Below are positions 53,806-62,871 of a stretch of 64,000 bases of DNA, piece after piece. Below the pieces are notes generated by a model. That model was not told the DNA's origin. It worked only from the letters and a program-made list of their open reading frames with translations, and did no database searches. Both the position numbers and the translations under genes were made by a program. Source of the DNA: Stutzerimonas stutzeri (GTDB lineage: Bacteria; Pseudomonadota; Gammaproteobacteria; Pseudomonadales; Pseudomonadaceae); the NCBI RefSeq assembly GCF_000590475.1, contig NZ_CP007441.1:3292660-3356659 (forward strand), written 5' to 3'. Position 1 is the first letter of the stretch. Every line of letters starts with the position of its first letter.

Positions 53806-54919
53806 GGGTAGCCCCCGACAGGGCGCGGCGCTTGTCGATCGCGAGTCTCAACGGTTCCCAGTAGAGCATCAGCATCCCTATAGCGAAGAAGATTCCATGC
53901 ACCCACCAGAGTCCCAGCGTCGGCGGAATACGCCCCTTATCCAGCGAACCGCGAGCGGCAATCAACAAGGTCAGGTAAGCCATGTACAGGAGAATCGCCG
54001 GCAGCAGCTTGAGGAAGCGCCCCTGGCGCGGATTCACCTTCGACAACGGCACCGCCAGCAGGGTGACGATGAAGACCAGCAACGGCAACGACAATCGCCA
54101 TTGCAGCTCCGATTGCAACCGGACGTTGTCACTACCAAGCAATTCGCGGGTCGGCATCGCCTCGCGCTCACTCATTTCAACGCTGATTTCAGGTTTAGGC
54201 AGGAGCACACCATAGGTGTCGTACTGGATCGCTCGATAGTTGGCCTGCCCCGGGTTTCCGTCATAGCGATATCCATTTTCCAGAATCAGATAACGGCTTC
54301 CATCGGGCTGAATCTCCTGACGGCCACTTTCCGCGACCAGCACGGATAGGCCGCGCTTCTGGCCGGTCGCACTGGAAAGGTTGGCTTCGGAGATGAAAAC
54401 GCCGGCCAGCTCGGTTCGATCAGCGGTCAGTTCACGGGTATAGGTCACGCGGGTTCCGTCGCGCAGAGTCTGAAAGCGCCCCGGAACCAGCGTATCGAAT
54501 TCGGTCAACGAGTCCTGCTCATTGAGGATGCGATCCACCTCGGCCACACCCTGTGGTGCCAACCCGAGGCTGAGCCAGCCAACCACGCCAGCAACCAGTG
54601 CCGCCGGTGCCAGGCTGTAGACCAGCAGGCGACGCTGACTCATGCCCGTAGCGGCGAGAACGGTCATCTCGCTATCGAGATAGAGCCGGCCGTAGGCCAA
54701 CAGGATGCCGAGAAAAAGCCCCAGAGGCAGGATCAATTGGAGAAATCCCGGCAGGCGGAACCCCATGATCAACAGCAGCACCCCCGGATCGAGGAGGCCC
54801 TGTGCGGCTTGTGCCAGGTATTTGATGAAGCGGCCACTCATGATGATCACCAGCAGCACGGCGCTAACCGCGCTCAGGGTGACCAGCAGCTCACGGGACA
54901 GGTAACGAAAGACGATCAA
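53798..54919 (-). CDS. lptF: LPS export permease LptF
   Basis: A 373-residue partner of LptG with the same topology. The start I prefer is TTG at 54919, giving the conserved MIVFRYLSRELLVTLSAVS and having GGAG eight bases ahead; a GTG at 54928 would sit only one base behind GGAG. Seen are SGRFIKYLAQAAQG, the YGRLYLDSEMTVLAATGMSQ loop and the large jellyroll. The gene diverges from pepA. Confidence 0.93.
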   Translation of the reverse strand: MIVFRYLSRELLVTLSAVSAVLLVIIMSGRFIKYLAQAAQGLLDPGVLLLIMGFRLPGFLQLILPLGLFLGILLAYGRLYLDSEMTVLAATGMSQRRLLVYSLAPAALVAGVVGWLSLGLAPQGVAEVDRILNEQDSLTEFDTLVPGRFQTLRDGTRVTYTRELTADRTELAGVFISEANLSSATGQKRGLSVLVAESGRQEIQPDGSRYLILENGYRYDGNPGQANYRAIQYDTYGVLLPKPEISVEMSEREAMPTRELLGSDNVRLQSELQWRLSLPLLVFIVTLLAVPLSKVNPRQGRFLKLLPAILLYMAYLTLLIAARGSLDKGRIPPTLGLWWVHGIFFAIGMLMLYWEPLRLAIDKRRALSGATHA

Positions 54920-55102
54920 ACCGGACACTCCAGGGTTGTCAGGCTCCGGCGGCTACGCTCAAACTAGCCGCCAAACAGCCGGTCCGCCCGTAATAGGACG
55001 TTGGTGATTCTCAGCATTCCAACGCCCCGGTGAACGAACCACCGGAAAATAAGCCCGGCATTATCCTGCAAACCCGACTCTTTGTCTTGGGGACTCGACG
55101 CC

Positions 55103-56596
55103 ATGGAATTTGTTGTAAAGAACACCAAAGCAGCTGCGGCAAAAACAGCCACCCTGGTCTTGCCAGTCGGTGAAAACCAACAGCTCGGCGCAACCGCGCA
55201 AAGCGTGGATCAGGCCAGTGGCGGCGCCATCAGTACCGTGCTCAAGCGCGGCGACCTGCAGGGCAAGCCGGGCCAGACCCTGTTGCTGCACAGCCTGCCG
55301 AACCTGAAGGCCGATCGCGTACTGCTGGTCGGCACTGGCAAAGAGGGCGAACTCGACGCCCGTCAATGGCGCAAGATCGCCGGTTCCGCACTCGGCGTCC
55401 TCAAGGGGCTCGGTGGCAAAGATGCGACCTTCGCGCTACAGGATGTGCAGGTCAAGGAACGCGACATCTATGCGCGCACCCGGATGCTGGTCGAGGTGCT
55501 GGCCGATGGTCAGTACGTGTTCGAGCAGTTCAAGAGCAAGAAGAACGACGCCCCGGCACTCGGCAAGATCACCATCCTGAGCGACAAGGCGGACCAGACG
55601 CCGGTTGAGCAGGCCACTCGCCATGCCGCAGCGATCACCGCAGGCATGAGTTTCGCCCGAGACCTGGGCAATCTGCCGCCGAATGTCTGCCATCCAAACT
55701 ATATGGCCGAACAGGCCAAGCAGCTCGGCAAAGCATTCAAAGGTCTGAAAGTCGACATCCTGGACGAAAAGAAGCTGCGCGAACTCGGTGCCGGCTCGTT
55801 TCTTGCCGTTTCCCAGGGCAGTGAACAGCCGGGATGCATCGTCGTCATGCAGTACAACGGTGGCCAAAAGGGCGAGCAGCCTTACGCGTTGGTCGGCAAG
55901 GGCATCACCTTCGATACCGGCGGCATCAGTCTCAAGCCTGGCCAGGGCATGGATGAGATGAAGTACGACATGTGCGGTGCCGCCAGCGTACTCGGCACGT
56001 TCCGCGCCGCACTGGAGTTACAGCTACCGATCAACCTGGTCGGCCTATTGGCCTGCGCGGAAAACATGCCCAGCGGCAACGCCACGCGTCCGGGCGACAT
56101 CGTCACCACCATGAGCGGCCAGACCGTCGAGATTCTCAATACCGACGCCGAAGGCCGTCTGGTGCTGTGCGATACCCTGACCTACGCCGAGCGTTTCAAG
56201 CCGCGCGCCGTGATCGACATCGCCACGCTCACCGGCGCCTGCATCGTTGCGCTGGGTAGCCACACGTCGGGCCTACTGGGCAACAACGATGAACTGCTGC
56301 AACAGGTGCTCGGGGCCGGCCAGAAAGCCGATGATCGTGCCTGGCAGCTGCCGCTGTTCGATGAATACCAGGAGCAGCTGGACAGCCCCTTCGCCGACAT
56401 CGCCAACATCGGCGGGCCCAAGGCTGGCACCATCACCGCCGCCTGTTTCCTTTCGCGCTTCACCAAGGCCTACCCGTGGGCGCATCTGGATGTCGCCGGC
56501 ACCGCCTGGATCAGCGGCGGAAAGGAAAAGGGTGCCACGGGTCGTCCGGTACCCTTGCTGATGCAATATCTGTTGGACCGAGTCGAGCAGGCATGA
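55103..56596 (+). CDS. pepA: leucyl aminopeptidase PepA
   Basis: A 497-residue cytosolic M17 metallo-aminopeptidase, a hexamer that also acts as a DNA-binding protein in several bacteria (site-specific recombination; alginate control in Pseudomonas). The metal and active site show GKGITFDTGGISLKPG, EMKYDMCGAASV and NTDAEGRLVLCD. The ATG at 55103 follows GGGGA; a TTG at 55082 is discarded. The next gene, holC, begins 22 bp after the stop. Confidence 0.95.
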   Translation: MEFVVKNTKAAAAKTATLVLPVGENQQLGATAQSVDQASGGAISTVLKRGDLQGKPGQTLLLHSLPNLKADRVLLVGTGKEGELDARQWRKIAGSALGVLKGLGGKDATFALQDVQVKERDIYARTRMLVEVLADGQYVFEQFKSKKNDAPALGKITILSDKADQTPVEQATRHAAAITAGMSFARDLGNLPPNVCHPNYMAEQAKQLGKAFKGLKVDILDEKKLRELGAGSFLAVSQGSEQPGCIVVMQYNGGQKGEQPYALVGKGITFDTGGISLKPGQGMDEMKYDMCGAASVLGTFRAALELQLPINLVGLLACAENMPSGNATRPGDIVTTMSGQTVEILNTDAEGRLVLCDTLTYAERFKPRAVIDIATLTGACIVALGSHTSGLLGNNDELLQQVLGAGQKADDRAWQLPLFDEYQEQLDSPFADIANIGGPKAGTITAACFLSRFTKAYPWAHLDVAGTAWISGGKEKGATGRPVPLLMQYLLDRVEQA

Positions 56597-56618
56597 GCCA
56601 GGCAAGCGGAAATCGGGC

Positions 56619-57038
56619 ATGACGCGCATCGAGTTCTACGTGCTGCCCGACAGCGAACCGGCAGGCCGAGCGAGAGCCGCCTGCCTGTTGGCAAGCAAGG
56701 GCTGGCAGCACGGTATGCCGGTCTTCATACGCTGCCAGGACAGCCAGCAGTGCAGCGAACTGGATGAGCTGCTGTGGAGCTTTCGCGCCGAGCGCTTCAT
56801 TCCGCATGAGCTCCATGACGACGATCCTCAAGCGCCCGTGGTGATCGGTACGGAGCAGCCGCCCACCGTCACCCAGGGTCTGCTGATCAACCTTTCACCG
56901 ACCCTGTCGCCGCATACCGACCAGTTCAGCCGAGTGATCGAGATCGTCAATCAGCAACCGGAGTTATTGACCGTTTGCCGGGACAATTTTCGTCTCTATC
57001 GGCAGCGCGGCTATGATCCAAAGAGAGTCGAATTGTAG
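56619..57038 (+). CDS. holC: DNA polymerase III subunit chi
   Basis: A 139-residue chi subunit, which links the clamp loader to single-strand binding protein. Seen are RIEFYVLP at the start, the helix with RAACLLASKGWQHGMPVFI and SFRAERFIPHEL, ending in FRLYRQRGYDPKRVEL. It lies between pepA and valS as in many gammaproteobacteria. Confidence 0.93.
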   Translation: MTRIEFYVLPDSEPAGRARAACLLASKGWQHGMPVFIRCQDSQQCSELDELLWSFRAERFIPHELHDDDPQAPVVIGTEQPPTVTQGLLINLSPTLSPHTDQFSRVIEIVNQQPELLTVCRDNFRLYRQRGYDPKRVEL

Positions 57039-57163
57039 CGAGCGTCAGGACGGCCGCGAACTCATCGAATCCGCAGCCAGTCAACCATCTCAGCTACGGG
57101 GCCAATGCCCTTTTCAGGAGCGCCACATCGCCTGGACGCTTAATCTCCCGGAAACCACCGTAC

Positions 57164-57532
57164 ATGACGCAAACACCCCCCAATAAAGCCGCTCACCTGC
57201 TCGATGACCTGGAATCCATTCGCGCTCTGCTTGGAGATGAGGACCCTCCTCTGCTCAGCGAGACACTGGACCCGGACAGCATCCCCCTGCTCTCCGAAGT
57301 CGTCGAGCGCGCCCCCACAGCGGCAGCGCAGCAAGAAATCGAGCCACGCGAGCCAGCCGTACGGACGGCTTTCCGCACCCTTGCCGAGCGCCACCTCGAT
57401 CATGAGCTGCGCACCGCCGCGCAGCTGATCCTGCAGGACGTGATCGACGATTTCGTGCCGCAGATCGAAGCTGAACTGCGCAGTCGCCTGGAGGCGCGCG
57501 CCGAGCAGCTGATCAAATCCCACCGTTCCTGA
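57164..57532 (+). CDS. conserved hypothetical protein between holC and valS
   Basis: A 122-residue soluble, acidic protein with no recognised domain. The first 60 residues are rich in Asp, Glu, Leu and Pro and look disordered (LLDDLESIRALLGDED). The C-terminal part, TLAERHLDHELRTAAQLILQ followed by VIDDFVPQIEAELRSRLEARAEQ, is predicted helical. A protein of similar size sits at this place in other Pseudomonas and is sometimes named after the neighbouring chi subunit; I see no sequence support for that name. Confidence 0.75.
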   Translation: MTQTPPNKAAHLLDDLESIRALLGDEDPPLLSETLDPDSIPLLSEVVERAPTAAAQQEIEPREPAVRTAFRTLAERHLDHELRTAAQLILQDVIDDFVPQIEAELRSRLEARAEQLIKSHRS

Positions 57533-57553
57533 ACGATCCTTCATCAATGCAGC

Positions 57554-57575
57554 GGGGCGTATCCAGCGACGCCCC
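57554..57575 (+). other. hairpin upstream of valS
   Basis: GGGGCGT (57554-57560) pairs with ACGCCCC (57569-57575) around 8 bases, 21 bases after the preceding stop codon. Without a T tract, termination is only possible. Confidence 0.4.
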
Positions 57576-57699
57576 TGCCGCCTATTGAACGACTCGTCCA
57601 TCAGCGCCGGATAAATGCGGCATTGCGGTTCTGCCCCTCGCGCACTTTGCCTTTATACTGGCCCGCTTTTCCGATCAGCCGTTCTAAGGGTCCCGCCGC

Positions 57700-60564
57700 A
57701 TGGACAAGACCTACCAGCCGCACGCCATCGAAACTTCCTGGTATCAGACCTGGGAGTCGAACAACTATTTCGCCCCCCAGGGTTCAGGGGAGCCTTACAC
57801 CATCATGATCCCGCCGCCGAACGTCACCGGCAGCCTGCATATGGGGCATGGGTTCAACAACGCGATCATGGATGCGCTGATCCGTTTCCGCCGCATGCAG
57901 GGCCGCAACACGCTGTGGCAGCCAGGCACCGATCACGCCGGCATCGCCACGCAGATGGTGGTCGAGCGTCAGCTGAGCGCGCAAGGCGTGAGCCGTCATG
58001 ATCTGGGCCGCGAAAAATTTCTCGACAAGGTCTGGGAGTGGAAGGAGGAATCCGGTGGCAACATCACGCGCCAGATCCGCCGCCTGGGCTCTTCGGTGGA
58101 CTGGTCACGCGAACGCTTCACCATGGACGCCGGTCTGTCCAATGCTGTAAAGGAAGCCTTTGTACGCCTGCATGAAGATGGCCTGATCTACCGTGGCAAG
58201 CGCCTGGTCAACTGGGACACCAAGCTGCATACCGCCATCTCCGACCTGGAGGTCGAAAACCACGACGAAAAGGGTCATCTCTGGCATCTGCGCTATCCGC
58301 TGGCCGACGGCTGCAAGACGGCCGACGGCAAAAGTTACCTGGTCGTCGCCACGACCCGTCCGGAAACAATGCTGGGTGACGCGGCCGTCGCGGTGCATCC
58401 CGAAGACGAGCGCTACAGGAACCTGATCGGTCGCCATATCATGCTGCCGCTGGTCAATCGCCTGGTTCCAATCGTTGCCGATGACTATGTCGACCTCGAG
58501 TTCGGCACCGGCTGCGTAAAGATCACCCCGGCGCACGACTTCAACGACTATGAAGTGGGCAAGCGTCATCGCCTGCCCCTCATCAACATCTTCGACCGCA
58601 ACGCCGCAATCCTGGCCCGCGCGCAGGTGTTCAACATCGACGGCACGCCAAACAACAAGGTCGACGCCAGTCTGCCCGACGGCTATGCGCACATGGATCG
58701 CTTCGACGCGCGTAAGGCCATCGTCGCTGAATTCGAAGCCATGAGCCTGCTGGAAAAGATCGACGACCACGCGCTCAAGGTCCCGCGCGGCGACCGTTCC
58801 GGCACTATCATCGAGCCCTGGCTGACCGATCAGTGGTATGTCTCGACCAAGCCCTTGGCAGACAAGGCGATCAAGGCCGTTGAAAGTGGCGAGATCCAGT
58901 TCGTACCCAAGCAGTACGAGAATATGTATTTCAGCTGGATGCGAGACATCCAGGACTGGTGCATCAGCCGCCAACTGTGGTGGGGACATCGCATTCCGGC
59001 CTGGTACGACGAAGCCGGCAATGTCTACGTTGGCCGCGACGAAGCCGAGGTTCGCAGCAAGTACAACCTTTGCAACAACGTCGAACTGCGTCAGGACGAA
59101 GACGTTCTGGACACCTGGTTCAGCTCCGGCCTGTGGACTTTCTCCACCCTCGGCTGGCCCGAGCAGACGGATTTTCTCAAAACATTCCACCCGACCGATG
59201 TGCTGGTCACTGGCTTCGACATCATCTTTTTCTGGGTTGCCCGCATGATCATGCTGTCGACTCACCTGACCAGGCAGATCCCGTTCAAGACTGTCTATGT
59301 GCACGGTCTGGTCCGCGATGGGCAGGGCCAAAAGATGTCAAAGTCCAAGGGCAACGTGCTCGACCCACTGGACATCGTCGATGGGATCGAACTGGAAGCG
59401 CTGCTGCAAAAGCGTACCAGCGGAATGATGCAGCCCAAGCTTGCTGAAAAGATCGCCAAGCAGACCCGCGCAGAATTCCCCGAGGGCATCGCCAGCTACG
59501 GCACCGACGCCCTGCGCTTCACCTTCTGCTCGTTGGCCTCCACCGGCCGTGACGTCAAGTTCGACATGGGTCGCGTCGAGGGTTATCGCAATTTCTGCAA
59601 CAAGATCTGGAATGCCGCCAATTTCGTCTTCGAGAACACCGAAGGCCAGGACACCGGCGTCAATGGCGCCCCGGCGGACGACGCTTCGGCGACCGACGCT
59701 TCGGTGGAGCTGTCGTCCGTGGATCGCTGGGTCATTTCCGCACTACAGCGCACCGAGGCCGAAGTTACCCGCCAGCTCGAGGCCTTCCGCTTCGATCTGG
59801 CCGCCCAAGCGCTCTACGAGTTCATCTGGGACGAGTATTGCGCCTGGTATCTGGAGCTGGTCAAGCCCGTGCTGTGGGACGAAAACGCCAGCCTCGAACG
59901 CCAGCGCGGCACCCGTCGCACCCTGGTGCGCGTGCTGGAGACCGCGCTGCGCCTGGCGCACCCGTTCATGCCGTTCATTACCGAGGAAATCTGGCAGCGC
60001 GTCGCACCACTGGCTGGCAAATCCGGCCCGACCCTGATGCTGCAGCCCTGGCCGGAGTTCAATCCGGAGCGCCTCGACGGGGCCGCCGAGGGCGATATCG
60101 AGTGGGTCAAGGCGTTCATGCTCGGCATTCGCCAGATCCGCGGCGAAATGAACATTTCCATGGCCAAGCGAATCGACGTGGTGCTTGGCCACACTTCCGA
60201 CACGGATCGGCGTCGTCTGGCCGACAACGAACAGCTGCTGAAGAAGCTGGCCAAGCTCGAAAGCGTGCGCATCCTCGGCCCCGGCGAAGAGCCGCCGCTC
60301 AGCGCCACGGCGCTGGTCGGCGACATGCAGGTGCTGGTACCGATGGCCGGGCTGATCGACAAGGATGCCGAGCTTGCTCGCCTTGACAAGGAAATCGGCA
60401 AGCTGGAGGGCGAAGTGAAACGTGTCGGTGGCAAGCTCGGCAACGCCGGCTTCGTCGACAAGGCGCCAGCGGAAGTGATCGACAAGGAGCGCGCCAAACT
60501 GGCCGAGGCCGAACAGGCCAAAGCCCAACTGCTGGAGCAGCGCGAGCGCATCGCCAGTCTGTAA
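57700..60564 (+). CDS. valS: valine--tRNA ligase
   Basis: A 954-residue class I synthetase charging tRNA-Val. The HIGH-type motif is H47-M-G-H50 in PPNVTGSLHMGHG; the editing domain lies around residues 190-340; KMSKS is at about residue 547 in GQGQKMSKSKGNVLDPL. A coiled coil closes the protein (LDKEIGKLEGEVKRVGGKL). The start at 57700 is conserved. An intrinsic terminator follows. Confidence 0.97.
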   Translation: MDKTYQPHAIETSWYQTWESNNYFAPQGSGEPYTIMIPPPNVTGSLHMGHGFNNAIMDALIRFRRMQGRNTLWQPGTDHAGIATQMVVERQLSAQGVSRHDLGREKFLDKVWEWKEESGGNITRQIRRLGSSVDWSRERFTMDAGLSNAVKEAFVRLHEDGLIYRGKRLVNWDTKLHTAISDLEVENHDEKGHLWHLRYPLADGCKTADGKSYLVVATTRPETMLGDAAVAVHPEDERYRNLIGRHIMLPLVNRLVPIVADDYVDLEFGTGCVKITPAHDFNDYEVGKRHRLPLINIFDRNAAILARAQVFNIDGTPNNKVDASLPDGYAHMDRFDARKAIVAEFEAMSLLEKIDDHALKVPRGDRSGTIIEPWLTDQWYVSTKPLADKAIKAVESGEIQFVPKQYENMYFSWMRDIQDWCISRQLWWGHRIPAWYDEAGNVYVGRDEAEVRSKYNLCNNVELRQDEDVLDTWFSSGLWTFSTLGWPEQTDFLKTFHPTDVLVTGFDIIFFWVARMIMLSTHLTRQIPFKTVYVHGLVRDGQGQKMSKSKGNVLDPLDIVDGIELEALLQKRTSGMMQPKLAEKIAKQTRAEFPEGIASYGTDALRFTFCSLASTGRDVKFDMGRVEGYRNFCNKIWNAANFVFENTEGQDTGVNGAPADDASATDASVELSSVDRWVISALQRTEAEVTRQLEAFRFDLAAQALYEFIWDEYCAWYLELVKPVLWDENASLERQRGTRRTLVRVLETALRLAHPFMPFITEEIWQRVAPLAGKSGPTLMLQPWPEFNPERLDGAAEGDIEWVKAFMLGIRQIRGEMNISMAKRIDVVLGHTSDTDRRRLADNEQLLKKLAKLESVRILGPGEEPPLSATALVGDMQVLVPMAGLIDKDAELARLDKEIGKLEGEVKRVGGKLGNAGFVDKAPAEVIDKERAKLAEAEQAKAQLLEQRERIASL

Positions 60565-60572
60565 CCAAGCCG

Positions 60573-60602
60573 AAGGCCAGCACGTAATGTGCTGGCCTTT
60601 TT
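60573..60602 (+). terminator. intrinsic terminator after valS
   Basis: An 11-bp stem (60573-60583 with 60589-60599, 5-base loop) ends in a run of five T, eight bases after the valS stop. Confidence 0.93.
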
Positions 60603-60742
60603 GGTTCAGGCCTTTGCGCTTGATTGATGACAAGTAAAAACCGATGCGGCGATACACTATCCGCACACGGAAATTAACAACTAACAAATAACTATTGGCA
60701 GGCCGAACCCGCAGAGCGCTCCACGACATGAAATATGCACCG

Positions 60743-60759
60743 TCGTCACATCGTGACGA
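60743..60759. other. inverted repeat in the nhaD leader region
   Basis: TCGTCAC and GTGACGA form a perfect 7-bp inverted repeat with a 3-base centre. It could be an operator for a dimeric regulator or a small RNA hairpin. Confidence 0.4.
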
Positions 60760-60914
60760 AGTGACCGTGCAACCGTTCACACGCTGGCGCCAGCCTTATC
60801 GTTTTCGGTTTCGCTTCATGCTTCGCATAGCCAGTTGCCCATCTTGAGCCTGTCACTACCGAGTCGCCGGCGTTGCCGACGAGCCGGTTTGGTTTCTCAA
60901 TATGGAGCCCTCCG

Positions 60915-62294
60915 ATGTACGTACTCATGGCTGTCGTGTTTTTCATCGGTTATCTATGCATAGCCTTTGAACACCCATTGAAGATGGACAAAGCAGCGCT
61001 GGCGATTCTTACCGCCGTGCTCTGCTGGACGTTGCTCGTGCTGGGAGCCGACTCGATCATTCCGCACATACAGGGCGGGCATGAAACGACCAATCCGGTC
61101 GAGATGGTCGTCGAGTCATTGCGGCATCATCTCGGTGAGATCTCGGAGATTCTGTTCTTCTTGCTCGGCGCCATGACCATCGTCGAGCTGATCGACTCCC
61201 ACGAAGGGTTCAAGGTAATCACCGATCGCATCCAGACCCGCAAGCGCGTGCATCTGCTGTGGATCATCGGCTTTCTGACCTTCTTTCTCTCTGCCGCGCT
61301 GGACAACCTGACCACGACCATTGTGATGGTCTCGCTGCTGCGCAAACTGATTCGTGGCCGACCGGAACGCTGGCTGTTCGTCGGTGTTGTGGTTATCGCG
61401 GCCAACGCTGGCGGTGCCTGGTCTCCGATTGGAGATGTCACCACCACCATGCTCTGGATCGGTAACCAGATCACCGCGTCCGGCGTCGTCTTCGGGCTGT
61501 TTCTGCCGAGCCTGGTATGCCTGCTGGTACCGCTGCTGATTCTCAGTTTCCGCTTGCGCGGTGAAGCACCCCGCCCTGCCGCCCGCGCGCACCTAGCCGA
61601 GAGCAATCCGCCGGCCACGACGGCGTTCGAGCGCAACCTGGTGCTGACACTTGGCATTGGCGCGCTGGTGTTCGTCCCCATCTTCAAAACGGTCACCCAT
61701 TTGCCGCCGTATATGGGCATCCTGTTCGGGCTTGGAATCCTCTGGATTACCACCGAGTTCCTGCACCGCCACAAAGAGGACGATCACAGGCATCCATTGT
61801 CGGTCGTGGGTGTGCTACGCAAGGTGGACACGCCAAGCGTGCTGTTCTTCCTCGGCATCCTGCTGGCTGTCGCTGCCTTGGCCACGGCAGGTCACCTGAC
61901 CCAGGTCGCCACACTGCTGCGCGATTCGCTTGGACATATCTACCCGATCACCTACACCATTGGCCTGCTCTCGGCAGTGGTTGATAACGTACCGCTGGTA
62001 GCCGGCTCGATGAAGATGTACCCGCTGATCAGCCCCGTGACGCTGGCCGCCGCCGCACCGGAGGAGTCGAGCTGGCTGTCGCAATTCGTGGTCGACGGCA
62101 ATTTCTGGGAGATGCTCGCCTACTGTGCCGGCACCGGCGGCAGCACGCTGATCATCGGATCAGCGGCGGGCGTTGCGGCCATGGGCATGGAAAAGATCAG
62201 CTTCACCTGGTACGTCAAGCGTGTCAGCCTCCTGGCCTTCCTTGGATACACGGCCGGAACTGTGACCTATATCGGCCTGCTCGCACTGCGTTGA
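60915..62294 (+). CDS. nhaD: sodium:proton antiporter NhaD
   Basis: A 459-residue inner-membrane protein of the NhaD family, ion-transporter superfamily, with about twelve helices. It exports sodium or lithium in exchange for protons. Conserved segments include FFLLGAMTIVELIDSHEGFKVI, SAALDNLTTTIVMVSLLRKL and NAGGAWSPIGDVTTTMLW, which form the family's core. The ATG at 60915 is preferred since GGAG lies seven bases ahead and no signal precedes it; an upstream start at 60873 is discarded. Confidence 0.94.
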   Translation: MYVLMAVVFFIGYLCIAFEHPLKMDKAALAILTAVLCWTLLVLGADSIIPHIQGGHETTNPVEMVVESLRHHLGEISEILFFLLGAMTIVELIDSHEGFKVITDRIQTRKRVHLLWIIGFLTFFLSAALDNLTTTIVMVSLLRKLIRGRPERWLFVGVVVIAANAGGAWSPIGDVTTTMLWIGNQITASGVVFGLFLPSLVCLLVPLLILSFRLRGEAPRPAARAHLAESNPPATTAFERNLVLTLGIGALVFVPIFKTVTHLPPYMGILFGLGILWITTEFLHRHKEDDHRHPLSVVGVLRKVDTPSVLFFLGILLAVAALATAGHLTQVATLLRDSLGHIYPITYTIGLLSAVVDNVPLVAGSMKMYPLISPVTLAAAAPEESSWLSQFVVDGNFWEMLAYCAGTGGSTLIIGSAAGVAAMGMEKISFTWYVKRVSLLAFLGYTAGTVTYIGLLALR

Positions 62295-62371
62295 CCGGCA
62301 CACCACTGTCCTGAGTCCGTTGCAGCCGTGCTGTCCTCAACAGTCCAGATTTTCAGAGCGATGGAATCGAG

Positions 62372-62668
62372 ATGACCGTCAGCAAGACCAAAAGCAGTTT
62401 CTACCGTCGCCTCTACGTCGCCTGGTTGATTGATACCGGGGAAGCCACCAGCGTGCCGGCGTTGGTGGCGGCAACCGGCATGCCCAGGCGCACAGCCCAA
62501 GACACCCTGGCCGCGCTGTCTGACCTCGATATCGACTGCCGCTTTATCCAAGAGGACGGCGAACGCCACAATTCGGGCTGCTACCGCATTCACAACTGGG
62601 GCGCGATCGACCGGCAGTGGATCGAGCGCAACCTGTCTCGGCTAAAAGACGTTCTCGACTATCCCTGA
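62372..62668 (+). CDS. small winged helix-turn-helix protein
   Basis: A 98-residue protein with a predicted winged-helix fold: the helix-turn-helix is seen in SVPALVAATGMPRRTAQDTLAAL (residues about 28-50), and the wing in DIDCRFIQEDGERHNSGCYRI. No ligand domain is present. It could bind DNA as a small regulator; no target is known. It starts 77 bp after nhaD on the same strand and may share its transcript. The ribosome site is weak. Confidence 0.8.
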   Translation: MTVSKTKSSFYRRLYVAWLIDTGEATSVPALVAATGMPRRTAQDTLAALSDLDIDCRFIQEDGERHNSGCYRIHNWGAIDRQWIERNLSRLKDVLDYP

Positions 62669-62871
62669 AGACAGCACAACCCGCGCCGATCCGCTCTGTT
62701 CGGTGGACATGCCTCACGACCGTGCACTTACGAGTTGAGTAACCGGACTAGCGCAAATCGTTCCTCGCCTCGTGAACTTGCTGCCCAATCGTCCCTCGCC
62801 GTTGGTAGCGTGGTCGTTTGCCCCGGCAGCCGCTAAGCTATGGACCCTTTCGCTGCATAGTCCACATCTCG

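Larger units (their letters stand above)
60565..60914 (+). other. 350-bp interval before nhaD
   Basis: After the valS terminator this interval has no supported gene. It changes from AT-rich at about 60660-60690 to GC-rich and contains an inverted repeat (7 bp, 60743-60749 with 60753-60759, TCGTCAC/GTGACGA) and further hairpins near 60865-60890. A long leader for the nhaD mRNA is likely; its role is unknown. Confidence 0.5.
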
